Positions 34,030 to 47,040 of a DNA stretch of 64,000 bases are shown here, in pieces. Made by a program: the position numbers and the translations under genes. This DNA comes from Nymphalis io (taxonomy: Eukaryota > Arthropoda > Insecta > Lepidoptera > Nymphalidae), in assembly GCF_905147045.1 (NCBI RefSeq), contig NC_065918.1:16864001-16928000 (forward strand), given 5' to 3'. Each line of letters opens with the position of its first letter. Position 1 is the stretch's first letter. The notes beneath the pieces were generated by a model. It made no database searches. It had not been told where the DNA came from and saw only the letters and a list, made by a program, of their open reading frames with translations.

Positions 34030-35670
34030 GAGTGAAAACAAACAAAAGAAACGTCTCCTCATTTATTGGTATAGATACTGAATAAATAACATCATAAAAA
34101 AATACTCAAAATGTTCCTTAAGTCAAACTCAACCGCTGGTCATGTTCCTTATGTTTCTATTATAGCTAATATTTAAATACTGTCAAAACAAAACCTTGAA
34201 TGGAATTACGATAGAAGTGTTACGATGTGAATAAAAACGATTTGTGTGTGAACGTGTTCAGAGTATTTATAAGTACATATTTACAAGCGTATTACAAATT
34301 TACGATAAAATTATTAATTGATTACCATTTTGGGGACAATTAAACAAGTATGTATGTAATACATACATTTTTTAAAATAATATATGAAAGCAGATCTCCT
34401 TCACTCTAGTTACGAAATAAAATTTTGAATAAGGTGACGTGGGACGCCTTAATGAGGACCTTACCAACATCTACTGAGCATGTGTCTTGCAATTAAGGGC
34501 ACGTTCAAACAGTAGATGAAACTGAAGTTAATGAATCACAAGCTTTCAGGTCCACGTTGATTAATAACTACAAATCAATATTATAAAATATAATATTGCT
34601 ATTATTCTCACATTCGTTTTTTTAAATTTATATTTAAAGATATCTACGACTTTTGATCTAGATTAGAAAATAACTTGATGCCCAATTTACTTTTTATTAA
34701 TAATATACTTTATTAAAATTTAATTATCTAAATAAAAACACATAAATGGTATATAAGTATGCAATGCGCTTATTCAACGCGCTTTGTCGCTACTCAATGC
34801 GGCTTCATTCTAAATGACGGTATTTAAAATTAGCCCACGTATTTTTTTTTTCATCGAGCTAAGATACGCGTAGGCATCACCTCAAACCCACGACGATGTG
34901 TGATTTAAAAATTAATCGACCTAGTCCGGGTGCAATCGACCCTGACGTAATAATTTAATAAACAACCGTGTTGTTCAAGACTTTTATATCTACATTAATG
35001 TTATGTTCCTGTATTTTGTTCTTATTCTTGTTATTTTTTTATGAAATTGACTTGATAAGTTGCTAACGTTTTCCATGAAGGTCCGTCGATTTAATTACCA
35101 TAAATACATTTAGATGTCGAACGTTATTCGCTATTCGTCCTTGCGATATGTCAGTGCGATTTAAATTTTTTGAAATATAACGACAGAAGTCGACAGACTT
35201 GATGTTCGTGTTCGTCTGGACTACTGGCTCGCGATACGGTAAAAGTTATGCCATAAAATTGCTTGAAAACTGAATTTGCGGTCCTATTGACCTGCTTTTT
35301 CATATCCGCTTTAAGTATTCGTCGAAATGAATGGTTTTTTTTTTCCACAATCGCATCGATAAATATCATAACACAATCATTTATTGTCTGATAGTTTATT
35401 CTAATCAGAGACGGCGGACGGCGCCATTCATAACATTTACAGCATTCACATTCATAATAATGTGTTTAGATAAATCAGAACGTTTGTTGTAAACACGTTG
35501 CTGTCAACTGAATTATTTTTAACTAGTTTTAGCTTAAGAATCGCTCGCGTGTTAGGGGATGGACCTAGGTAATGATAAAAAGAAGAAAATGCACTGAATT
35601 GGGGTTCGGGCTTACTTATTACCGAATTTCACCAAAATCGGTGTTGTAGCTGTGACAGCATAATATATTT
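34030..35670. other. Noncoding, no gene seen
   Basis: AT-rich. Short open frames only. Confidence 0.5.
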
Positions 35671-35922
35671 ACTTGTGGTAGGGCTTTGTCCATCTCGTCT
35701 GTTTAGGTGATCATCTCATCAGATGTTCTATCGCAAAACAGCAGTACTTGATATTGTTGTAATTACAGGCACAAGGGACATAAAATTTTAGTTCTCTATG
35801 TTGGTGGCGCATTGGCTATGTAAGCGATGGTCGACATTTCTTAGAATGCCAATGTCTAAAGGCGTTGGTGACCACTTACCATCAGGTGGCCCATATGCTC
35901 CGCCTTCCTATTCTAAAAAAAA
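35671..35922 (+). mobile_element. SINE family A with internal deletion
   Basis: It matches the copy at 19.7 kb from GTGGTAGGGCTTTGT to the end, but the roughly 30-base GTTCCGGTTTGAAG block with GAGTGAGCCAG is missing. The A-rich tail is at 35915-35922. Confidence 0.75.
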
Positions 35923-36569
35923 CAGAGAGGGTTTTTTTCGCCTTTATAATATTAGTATAGACTAGTAAAGATAATATAATATAAATTACATATTTATGTG
36001 TTCGAATAAGAAGCCACATAAAATAAGAATAAAGTTATAATATTCTTTAATGATAATTATCATCTATTAAGTAAAGATGTTAAAGACTTATGCAGCTTAT
36101 GACAATTATCAGAAGGCAAGTAATGAAAAGCTTCCGACTTAACAAAATTAACCGACAGTTAATAAGCTTAGTGTTTAAATTATAAATATATATATCTGAA
36201 CTGTAAACTATATTAATGTTATCACGATTCGATAAACCAGTGTTTGCTGACCTTCAGATTTCCCGTGTCCTACATTTAAGGTTTTGGATGTTTGTCGAAT
36301 ACATCCGACACGGCAATATATCCTCAAGGACAAATAGAACAAGGGCATCACTGTAGTTTCCTAATACGCCGACATTATGCGATAAAATAAGCAAGAACTA
36401 CGTTACATGATGATAAATCTCATATTGAAACTTTTCCGTTTCAGTTTATCTGGAAACTACTGCTCAGTGCTTTCTTGTAATGTTCTTTTGAATCTTCTAT
36501 CTATTATTAGAATTTTATTATTAGGTAACATAACGTTACACTTCCTTTTAGATAAGCAAGGATGTGGTA

Positions 36570-36826
36570 CATTGGCGGTATGGCCTGTCTAGGTAGGTAC
36601 CACTTATTCATCAGATGTTCTTCCGCCTAATAGCAATACTTAGTATTTTTGTGTTTCGTTTTGAAGGCTGAGTGAGCCAGTGTAACTACAGGCACAAGGA
36701 AATTAACATCCTAGCTCCCAAGGTTGGTAACGCAAAGAATGGTTCAGATTTCTTACACCGCCAATGTCTATGTGGTGATCACTTACCAACAGGGGGCCCA
36801 GATGCCCGTCCGCCTACCTAAATTTT
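36570..36826 (+). mobile_element. SINE family A, diverged copy
   Basis: Contains GTAGGTACCACTTATTCATC, AAGGCTGAGTGAGCCAG, CTCCCAAGGTTGG and ACTTACCAACAGGGGGCCC. It has more substitutions and small deletions than the other copies, so it is older. Confidence 0.65.
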
Positions 36827-37635
36827 CGGACCTGGCTATGTATACGGATACATGAAGAATATTCTACCGGTTTTAAATACGGTTACGGATATGAAATTAT
36901 TTAGGATAATCCGATAGTTTCGGATAAATAGGGGAAGCACAATTAATTACAAGATTACACTCTGTGTAAAAGCAAAATTAACAATTTTACAATATAATAC
37001 AAAATACCAGTTAATATACGTTTATTGTATCAGATTCCTTTACGTTTTCCGATATATATATCGATATCTATTACCGGACATCCGATGGTTTGGGCTACAG
37101 TTACGGAGTCCCATAACATCCCTGATATTAAATTCACTGCTTTGAGGCAAATTGGTGGAAATATTCTATTAATTTATTTATATTTTAAAATGAATTAATT
37201 CTCATTTTTTTTAGTTATTACGCCGGATACCTTTATGTTCCTCGTTGGAACTTGTAATCAGACCTGATTTACATGTTAATTAATGTTTATTAAGATTTCA
37301 TTTGGACCAGATCAGAAACATTTAGATAAGATACGAGACCGCGACCCGCGGGGTAATATTCGAATGTCATGTTTAATTGCTTCGGAAAGAATTTTTCCGA
37401 ATGTAAACAACGAATTTCACGACATCCTAGTCCAAATTTCGTCATCATTCGCTTGTCCTTGTCCCATTACTTTATTATCTCTAGGCATATCTCAATCACT
37501 CACTTCTTGTAAATCTCATATTTCAAAAAATCCGTCCATAATTTCTTATTCTGGCTGACAGCCATCCATTGATCACTCTTCTTTTTATACGAAATTCGTC
37601 ACTGCGTAGTAAATGAATTAAAATCCTAAATGTCG

Positions 37636-37912
37636 CACTGTTGTAAAGATATTAGGCCGCAAAATCCGAAGTTCTGGTTTCAAATCCCAGGTCGGGCCAA
37701 TAAAAAGTTATTAGATTTTTCTGTCGAAAATTCTCAGTAGCACTCCGGAGTCTGAAAATTGGAAGTGTGTTTACTCCCGTGCCTCGGAAAGCACGTAAAG
37801 CCATTGGTCCTGCGCCTGAACTTTTTCCTGTCGTGTCAGATAGCTGTCCCATCGGATTATGAGAGTTTGGGAATAGAGAGTGCACCTGTGTTTACGTACA
37901 AACTTGTACACT
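37636..37912 (+). mobile_element. tRNA-derived SINE family D
   Basis: A B-box-like CTGGTTTCAAATCCC lies in the head. The body has TTCTCAGTAGCACTCCGGAG, GTGCCTCGGAAAGCACG and GGTCCTGCGCCTGAAC, and the end GGGAATAGAGAGTGCACC. It is collinear with the minus-strand copy at 62 kb. Confidence 0.7.
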
Positions 37913-38453
37913 ATAATAGGACATTATTCCATTTTTTTACCAGAAATATATATAAATAGTAATTAATAATATAATATTATGAAATATCACGGTATACACG
38001 GTAAGCAGTGTCCATAATGAACAACAATAATTGCGAGACTGTTTAAACGTTCCGGTCAGTCTTTCGACCTACGTAGGCGCAGCGGTCCCAACGAGCCTTA
38101 GGACAAGAACTGAAAATAATTTTTAATTTTTTGTGCTGTCTCGCACTAACGAATGATACTTTAAGCGACATTCGTTTAATGAACGAGATGTGGTAGATAT
38201 TTACATCGATAAAATGTTTTTTATTTCAATTATGTTAATTGCAATTGATTATGTAATTGTTGTCTACGTTGTTACAAAGACGCGAAATTACTTTAAATAA
38301 ATAATTAAAAAACTATGACAGTTTGTTAAAAGAACGTAACAGATAGCGGTTAGCAACAGTCAAGTTAGTTTAAATAAATAAAACTCATGTGTATAAAATT
38401 TTATAGCAATAAGGTCAGAGGGGGGTCAGATATGAGTTTTTAAAAGAAAGTAA

Positions 38454-38473
38454 CACGTGGGTAGTGGCACGTG
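38454..38473. promoter_or_regulatory. Paired CACGTG E-boxes
   Basis: Two palindromic CACGTG sites (38454-38459 and 38468-38473), separated by eight bases, border a GC-rich patch. Such sites bind bHLH factors (Myc/Max, USF, Clock/Cycle). The target gene is unknown. Confidence 0.35.
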
Positions 38474-41400
38474 CCGAGTTGCGACATCGCGTTGCTGGCC
38501 GCGCGCCCGCGCGTCGCCTGCTGCTAGTACTCGACAAAAATAAACAAATGCTCCCTCAAGAATACGTCAAGAGGTTTAAGGGTTCGTAATTTGAATGTTA
38601 GGTTGAAACTGCAGTAGATATAGGCACTCTCGTCTAGTATCCGATGGTTCGAAACTACCTCTTCGTTTCCAAGCCGCTGCTCGCCCACCGCTTTGTGTTT
38701 AGGGAACCACATAAACAAACGCATAATCTTATGATGTAGCAAGTGTACTAAATACTTATGTTACAGTCTTTGAGTTCTTAAATATTTCTCATAGAAAGTA
38801 AAGTAATTCTATTTTACTGAAAATATTAGAGTCGCCCGAAAGAAATATTATGTATATTGTAGATTTACAAATATGAACACATTACATAGATCGTTGTTTT
38901 ATAATAAATTAACACGTCCATTAAAAAAGTAAAGATCAAATACAAGCTTAAAAGGCATTCGGGTAGCCTTTGACACGATTGCATTATGAAGATGTCGCCC
39001 CCGCTCGACCGAAAGGCCTTTAATATTAAACAAACCCACCTACAGTCTTTGCAATGTCACACAAACCGACCAAATATGATAAACTTTGAAATCATACAGT
39101 TCTGAACAATTTTAAAGCCTCTACAACTCCGTCGGGTTGGTTGTAATTGCCTAATATATCGTAGGTGGTGTTCGTCGCCGGGCGATCCTCGCATGTAGTA
39201 ATCAGAAATGTCGCTAATGTGATCTGAGCCTTATATTGGTTGAATAACGTTAAATTTCGGATAGGCGTATCTGTATACCGTTCGGAAAATGAAATTACAG
39301 CGCAAGTTGAACGGTGTCGCAATCGACGCGTGTCTTGGCTTTAACTCAAAAGTGTGATGTAATCAGCGATGGGAATTCAGACTTAATCGCATTTGAAATT
39401 AGACATATATTGGAATGAATTTATAATTTCGGCTATTAATGTGTTAGAGCGAAGTGTAAGCCGGAGTGTTGGTTGCAGTGTGGGAAGCACTGACGTCACC
39501 GGGTGCGAGTGGAGGTTGCGCTGCCAAGCTGGCTATTCCATAGATAAGTGAGACTTACTTAATTACGAAACAATTATATCCCAAACACGACATATATTTT
39601 AGCTTAGACGCTCTTATCTAATAAAAATATTTGTCATGTTCTGTTTATATTTTAAACGTATATTAGTTTAAAGGAATGGTATTTATTACTATTGAACTTT
39701 TAAATATCTACATTTCAATTATGTATTCTAAGTGTACACATTTATAACGGCTATTTTAAAAATACTTCAAATCAATATTTCTTGAAAAAAAAAAGAATAA
39801 TAAATCGTAAATATCTTAGAATGTAGTTTATGAGTTTTTTTATTGTAACATTTTTTATTGAGTTGTAAAGTTTTAATATGACAGTGAAACATATAGATGG
39901 ATTGGATAATTCTACGTCGTGATTGCATTCGTATTGATTAGTTATTATGAAAATATGGCAAGTAATGCTTAAATAATATAACGTATACGACTCGTGAAGG
40001 CAATCCACTCGACCTCCTTTCTCACTTGCACATGAGTTGTCTCGCTCCCTCACTAAATGCAGCCTCCGAGGATGGTTTCTGAGAACTGAGAACGCTTCGA
40101 CTAGATGATACTATCTTTATGTTGGTGCTCGTTTTAGGCGTAAATTACTTCAAATTTTATATTTTACCATGTCAGAATATCTTATATTGAATTTATATTA
40201 ATATACGTTTAAAGCCTTAGCTGTTTAACTACATATTTTATGAGTGTTTTAAACTTGTTTTCTATTTTTAAAATAAATTTAAAACGATCTTGATTATGTA
40301 TTCGGCTAAATATACATAAGATACGTGTCTAAAGCAATTTATATAAAAAAAAACACTTATAAAAAATATTTATAATAAAACTCAGAAAAAAAAATGTTTC
40401 GTAAACTATAAGCTTTAAGCACTGTGAAATTGAGAAGGAAGTAAACCTAATTTTACTTTGAGCCGTTCGCACCCCGCGGCACGCGCGCCCTCTCGCGAAG
40501 TAGTTGGAATATTATATAGTAGGTACTATTTGTTTTATACACCAAACTATAATTGTTAAGCTCTGTTGTTATGGATCAGAACATTGATAGCATGTAAGCT
40601 ACTAACAATAAACGCGGGCGACCATAGGTTACTATTAATAAGTAGTTTTATTAAACGTAAATACAAATAGTTTCATCAAAATCGTTAACATTTTGTGTGA
40701 CGCTCGATCATCATCGACAAATATATATATATATCAATATATATATAGTATGTAAATAAAAATATGTACTTTGTATAATTAAGGTATTCGTAATTTATGT
40801 AAATATTATAGAATTAATATTTATATTTTGTAAACGAAGTTTATTTATTTGTGAATGAATTGTTATGTATAGCGTCTTTTGTAACAGACAGCTTAATTTT
40901 ACTAAGAAACCAGACAAAGATATAAGAATTAAATCAGCCACTAATTCGGACAGTACTTTGATGTACTGGCATGATAGCTTTGTTTTTCAGTTAACAATGT
41001 CCATCCATAAGCAATTTCTTTTTTCATGAGCGTTTTATATTTTAACTTTTTATTAACAAATTATGTATTTATTTATACTTGTTTATTTACAAATGTAAGG
41101 TACATATCCCAAAGAGCGTTTTCAAGCCTTATAATCAAAATACTGAAAATACACTCGGAACGTTATCGTTCATTGTCGCACACAGTCACACACAGCACAC
41201 AAACGTGTGGAAACATTGAGAACGTTTGTTTAGCGCGCTGCGACTCGACGCGCGGACAAAACTCGTTCTACGCTATTGAGGTTGAAGTGATTAGCCATGA
41301 GTTTATTATGTTTGCTTTATAAGACGGATTGGACAACAAACAGTCTCCGATAAGTAACCTTATTAAAAATTGCTTTGTTTCCCACTTACATGTATGAAGC

Positions 41401-42962
41401 GGGTCGTTTGTTTATTCAATCATATATAATAATTTAAAAAGGTTAAATAGATTTATTGAAAATGCATGCGAAGCTGCGAATAAATGCTAGTGTAGATGAA
41501 GATAAAGTAAATATTAAAATATCAGAAAAATTGCATTCGATTTTTGAACAGCCAAATGATAAGGAATCGGTTATGAAAGGCTAATATAAAAACAAGCTTG
41601 CGAAATTAATATAACCGTCACTTTTATAGATAATGAAGTCAATGGATGCACACACAAAAAGTGGTCCAAGAGTATTTAGAATATCAACTTTATGATTTAA
41701 TCAAATTGTAAGCAACCATGACATGTTTCTAATAATAAAGCTAACTGCGATATCATGGCAATAACACCAAATGGCTTACAGGAAACTTTCTTGTTATGTT
41801 TGTTATCTAAACTAGCGTCGAAGTTTAAAGGATCGAACACACTTGCGCCGCTGGGCGATGCAAAAGATTCGTGTCGCATATTCAAGTACCTATAACGCCG
41901 CGGTCACACTTGCATGATTAAGTGGATTATATTCAAAAGAGACAATAGCTTTATAGCAATGGCAAACGTATATGAAAAAAATACCTGGTATTCTGTTTGT
42001 TATTATATATATGTACCTGTTATATATTTCCAATATATAAGCCTCCACATATATATGAAGCTATAGCAATACAGTTAGCTCATTTAGTTACAATAATTCG
42101 ATTTGGATGCATTGACCCACTTGTAGTACTCACAAGCACTGCACTGATAGTGGCCGTTTAGATTACCCAAGTCGTTGACACTGATAGCCGCTTGGACAAA
42201 CAGATAATGATGCTTTCGTGATTAAAAATACATCAAACAATTTACCTTCAGTGACGTAAGGCTTTAGTTACGGCAGACATAAAAAAATAACATGCATTCG
42301 GTAGAGACAATGTTTGCATGGGTTGTTTTTCAGAGTTATAATTGTTTAATATTTAAAAATCATGAACCGTGAAAGTGACTTTGCATTACTTTCACGACTT
42401 ACTTTCAACACCTCGACCAATAGTTGTGAAATTTCGTTTGCGATATGTTTCAAAACACGAGGTCAGATATAGATACAGGCTGTTCGGAGATCGAAGTATT
42501 ATTACAAGCTCCCTGATTAACACGATTATAAACCTCAAAATAAGTACTAAAAAATATATAAAAACAGTAAATAATATAATTTATCAAATATTTTGTGTAC
42601 GCCGATCAGCGCTCGGTATTATATTATATAATTAAGTTATGTAAACTGGAATTTGCGACGGACGCTTATTAATTACCACATTTATTTGAAAATTGATTTA
42701 AGCGACAGATAAATATTAAGATGAAATTATTAAATAAATAAAAGTTGATAAGGATATCACCTCTCGTACGATATTAACGGAATATTTTAGTTTAACGTCT
42801 TCGAGTGTGATCGTGTAGTGCGAGTTAAAAAGCTCGCGTGCATTTAATTGGCAATTTGACGAAAACGTTTGCCCGTGTCTAATTGCACGAGCGTTATATA
42901 AAACCTCGTGAAACGTTTGGAATTTATCGAAAATGCTTGATAAAAATAATAATAATAAATTG

Positions 42963-43178
42963 ACCCTTGACGGTGAAGGAAAACATCGTGAGGAAACCTG
43001 CATGCGTATTAGACACATACAGGTTTTCTCACGATGTTTCATTGAAATTTTGCCACATGTGTATTCTACCAACCCGCATTGGAGCAGCATGGTGGAATAA
43101 ACTCCAAACCTTCTCCTTAAAAGAGAGAGGAGGCCTTAGCCCAGCAGTGGGACAGTAACAGCTATTACTGTACTGTAA
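42963..43178 (+). mobile_element. SINE family B, 5'-truncated, with inverted duplication
   Basis: Starts at CTTGACGGTGAAGGAAAAC and runs through TACCAACCCGCATTGGAGC and GCAGCATGGTGGAATAAAC to CCCAGCAGTGGGACAGTAAC. Compared with the copy at 30.6 kb it carries an extra inverted copy of its own AACATCGTGAGGAAACC segment. Confidence 0.8.
42981..43039. repeat. Hairpin inside SINE: 20-bp arms, 19-nt loop
   Basis: The left arm 42981-43000 and right arm 43020-43039 pair over 20 positions with a single G-U wobble. The total length is 59 nt, similar in size to a short pre-miRNA. Confidence 0.75.
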
Positions 43179-43589
43179 ATTAACCCGCGTGCAACTTAAC
43201 GTGACAGACGTGAGATGTTTTTGCGTCAGAAATGTTGTATAAATGAACATTGTACAGATATTCGATAGATATCATGGCCAAACTTGTTTTGCATTCTATA
43301 CTTCAAGGACACAGATTTATGTTTGACGGCAAGGCGCAGAGAAAGGGTATGTAAGGTTGTTATCGTGTTTTTCAAGTAAGGTAACAAACAATGAGATATA
43401 CAGATACGACGAAACAAGATCGAAGCAAGTTGCTATGGAGTATGGATATACACATTTCATCTATTTTAAGGTTAATCTTTACATAATTATATAATAATAA
43501 TAAGAATAGTAGTAATTGCTGTTTAATTTTTGAAGTGAAACTTTTTGGATGCGATGGGTTGTGACGTGGGTTGTGAGTCGAACTATTTT

Positions 43590-44335
43590 ATACGATGTTC
43601 TTACCTCCCTTTTTAAGGGATACGACGCTGACGTCTCCTTCTGGACCATGACCATCTTATAGAAGGAGGCTACAGCCTTCCACGCCGATTCCCTGCGGAG
43701 CATCGCCGAAATGACTGCTCGTAGGGTAGGTCGTAGGTAGTATAGGTCTTGTCCGACCTCAAGGATCAGGATCTCCTTCTCTGCACTCCACACGGGGCAC
43801 GCCTCCAACGTATGCTAAGCGGTATACCGGTACCACAGTGGTGGCACATCACCGTCGATTCGCATCCGATCTTACACAGGTTTTCTCCAAAACAAGCGTT
43901 TGCGCGCGTACCGTTTAGAGACGATCGCGCCACGTCGTAAGAGCACTCCACTGTTCCCGCCACTTCAACGCTTCGAGCACACTTGGAGGGGGCGCGCTTT
44001 CATTGTTCTGACGCAGGATGCGGGTATGTTGATAGAACCTCGCGTCCATATCCGCCAGAATGTCCAAGGGTGGAAAGCGCGCTAGGACGGTTTCCGCCTC
44101 GTAGGATATCATGCGATATCCTCGCACTATGCGGATGGCCACTCTCCACTGTGAACATTGGATCTTAGTCCTGCAACGGCGGACACCCGACAGCATATGA
44201 GACCGCGCCGCGTAGAAGGTCATCAATCGCACGACACCGGCATAGAGACGGCAAACTTCCTGCCTCGGTCTCTCGAGATTAGTCAGCAGTCTGTACATGG
44301 CATCCGCTACATTTTCGATCGGACCTAGACTAACG
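43590..44335 (-). mobile_element. R1-clade LINE 3' fragment
   Basis: Minus-strand pieces in order: late reverse transcriptase/thumb with VCRLYAGVVRLMTFYAARSH and RIVRGYRMISYEAETVLA; the C-terminal region with CFGENLCKIGCESTVMCHHC, which keeps the C-terminal zinc-finger-like cysteine/histidine cluster of R1-clade proteins; then MLRRESAWKAVASFYKMVM. Frames change between these pieces, so the copy is dead. It covers just the part deleted from the LINE at 0.7-1.4 kb. The ends are approximate and no target duplication is recognised. Confidence 0.75.
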
Positions 44336-45380
44336 AGACAATCAAAGCATATCTCACGCGAAAAGGGAAGGCATTATTTTTCTAATGTTCTAGATTATCG
44401 AAGGTTTTAGGGAGGTATAATGTATTATTCTGACAAAACAAATGATGACGTTCTTATAAATATACCAACTGCCCTTCCTGACATCTTACTAGTAAAATTC
44501 ATTCAAAATGACCTCTCCCATTTACTTTAAAGTTGAAATTTCCCAAATTCCTTTCTCAGCGAATGCCTACACTACACAATAAACGTATGTTTAAAATTCA
44601 ATTTTCCTAGACTCTGTAGTTTTACATATGTGTTGATTGACAAAAGATTTTATAAGAATACATAATTTAAAATAGCTCAATTGGACATACGTGTATCTCG
44701 GTTGAAGCTAACATCTTAAAATCAAGTCCACTTTTGAATTTTCAAGTATTTCATTCGTGTGAACATTAATGTGCAAGAAAACATTGTCGAAAAAAAAAGA
44801 ATTCGAAACAAGTATTAAACCTTTATGTATTTCAAGAGTCGCTGTTAAAACTTTATGTACTTTTTAATTACCATTGACATGTACCCCAACTCCATTACTT
44901 TGTTTACGATATAACGGTAACGCCAATTAGTTCAAAAAACCGATATCAAAAGTACAGAAATTTACTTTAAATGTAAACCGAAATCGCTTAGGGAAATTAA
45001 TTCTGAAATTAAAAGTCGCAGTTTTATTATCTTATTTAATTTTAAGAAGTCAGCGAATAAATAGGCCATAAGGTCCTCAATAATCCTTCCATCGCCATTA
45101 CACCGTCAATCAAAATGTGTTATGTCCCCTGTGCTGTTAATTATTTAGTTTATTCACCATTTAAACGGGAACACAGCAAAACAAACTATAGATTTTTTCT
45201 TGTAAAGTCATGTAGCAGTAGTATGAAGCAAACTTGAACGCCGAAGAGGGACATAGGCTGCTTCTTCCTCCTGACGAGCGAAGTCGCGGGAAAAAACTAG
45301 TATTATATATGATAGATTTAATGTCGAACTAAAAATATTCTACAAACAGTAAAAATATTGTAATTCACAAATAAACATAG
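44336..45380. other. Noncoding, ends in Helitron-like terminus
   Basis: AT-rich. GACGAGCGAAGTCGCGGG and AAAAAACTAG at 45272-45300 resemble a Helitron 3' end. No gene is seen. Confidence 0.4.
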
Positions 45381-45412
45381 ATATCCTACCACTAAATAGC
45401 AATACTTAGTAT
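45381..45412 (+). mobile_element. SINE family A, older copy, left part
   Basis: TATCCTACCACTAAATAGC and AATACTTAGTAT match the middle of the family. The element is interrupted here by a second SINE and resumes at 45709. Confidence 0.65.
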
Positions 45413-45703
45413 TTTATAGAACAGGAATAGGAAGGCGGACGAGCATATGGGCCACCTGATGGTAAGTGGTCACCAAACGCCCTTAGACATTGGCATTGTA
45501 AGAAATGTCAACCATCGCTTACATAGCCAATGCGCCACCAACCTTGGGAACTAAGATTTTATGTCCCTTGTGCCTGTAATTACACTGGCTCGCTCATCCT
45601 TCAAACCGGAACACAACAATAACAAGTACTGCTGTTTTGCGGTAGATGAGTCTGATGAGTGGGTGGTATCTACCCAGACGAGCTTGCACAAAGCTCTACC
45701 ACC
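45413..45703 (-). mobile_element. SINE family A inserted into another SINE A
   Basis: A well-preserved minus-strand copy running from GAATAGGAAGGCGGACGAGC (3' end) to GCACAAAGCTCTACCAC (5' end). AGTAT flanks it on both sides (45408-45412 and 45704-45708), and the interrupted older SINE is collinear across it. It shares CAGACTCATCTACCGC with the copy at 55.3 kb, so the two belong to one subfamily. Confidence 0.8.
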
Positions 45704-45708
45704 AGTAT

Positions 45709-45905
45709 CGTTGTGTTCCGGTTTGAAGAGCGAGTGAGCCAGTGTAACCACAAGAACAATGGACATAGCATCTTCGATCCCAAGGTCGGTGGCGTATTGA
45801 CGATATAAGGAACGAGTAATATGTCTTAAATCGCCAACGTGTATGGACGGTGGTGACCACTTAACATCGGTTGGCCCGTTGACCTACCTATATACATAAA
45901 AAAAC
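45709..45905 (+). mobile_element. SINE family A, older copy, right part
   Basis: It resumes at GTTGTGTTCCGGTTTGAAG and continues to CGGTTGGCCCGTTGACC and an A run. It is more diverged than the inserted copy, as expected for the older one. Confidence 0.7.
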
Positions 45906-46915
45906 ACCGGTTGTGTGCTTCTAATCGTTCATTTATAGAAAACGTGCTCCATCACATCACGATATATAAAAACGTCGGTCGGTATATTTCACTGACTCGT
46001 CTAACTGGACCCCATAAAACATATTCTAGTTTGTCGTAGTCGTAATGGCCTCACACACGGTAAACAAACTTATTTAAAGTATTAAAATATTTCAAATGTA
46101 CTTTATGTCATTTAGACGTATCGAGTTCCGCGAAGAGTGAGGGTCCAGTTTATAACATGAGCTTAGTTTCACTAAGACCGTTGAAGCAGAAAGAATGTCG
46201 AATAACCGCTATATTTTCTCTCTTTGGTGGTAAACATAAACTTATATATATGTTAACTACGCTGAGCTGAAACGGCCCAGTATAGAAGACGGTCACTATT
46301 ATACAACCACGCCGAAACTCTCCGGAGACATCTATGACCTCATATAGATACGATTTGTTAAAGTGTCATTGTTCTATCGTAAATAATTTTCACGATATAA
46401 CAAATAATTTATCAATGCATTTATTACAAAGGCCTATCTCCTAAAATATATTTATAATTTAAAAACATAACAGAATAAAAGATTAAAATATCTTAGCTTA
46501 ATTCTTAAATGTTATGTGAACAAAGTCCAAACGCAACAATTCAAATATACCGAGCTTTAGTTCAAGAGTGTGAATTGTAGTAGAATTCATGACTGAGCCA
46601 GGCGACTGACAAGGCAAGTACAAGTAAGTCTATGCGAATTTATGTGTAATGGACTTCGTGCGGCCGAGGAATGTTTTACGTAACACTCCAGGTCGTTTAT
46701 GAACTCCTAGTACTCGACTTGGTACCGCTAATGCACTAAAATACTTAGCACCTATAAAAATTTAAATAGTTACCATGAAATCGTAAAATCATATTTATTA
46801 TTCATTATGTGTGAATTATATTTATATAAAATAATTTTTTTAATATATTTTTAAATCAAATTACCAGTTTACTCTTATTTATGTTATAAAATAGATGTAT
46901 ATTCACGCTAAGCAT

Positions 46916-47040
46916 GTTCCACCACGCTGCTCCAATGCATGTTTCTGCACGATTTTGGTTTATCACAAATTAGGCACATGAATCACAGTTCATCTCTTCA
47001 GTTAATGTTCAAATGTTCTAACCAGTTCTCACCATATAGG
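46916..47040 (-). mobile_element. SINE family B, decayed fragment
   Basis: TTCCACCACGCTGCTCCAATG is a near-exact match to the family B body, and ATCACAAATTAGGCACATGA follows. The tRNA-like head is degenerate. Confidence 0.55.

Larger units (their letters stand above)
36827..42962. other. Noncoding, no gene seen
   Basis: AT-rich. It holds a family D SINE (37636-37912), a pair of CACGTG E-boxes beside a GC-rich patch (38454-38525), another GC patch near 40460-40500 and AT microsatellites (about 40722-40748). Open frames are short and unconvincing. Confidence 0.5.

Noticed and set aside
42716..43250. Several open frames on both strands
   Set aside because: They arise from the family B SINE and its inverted duplication.
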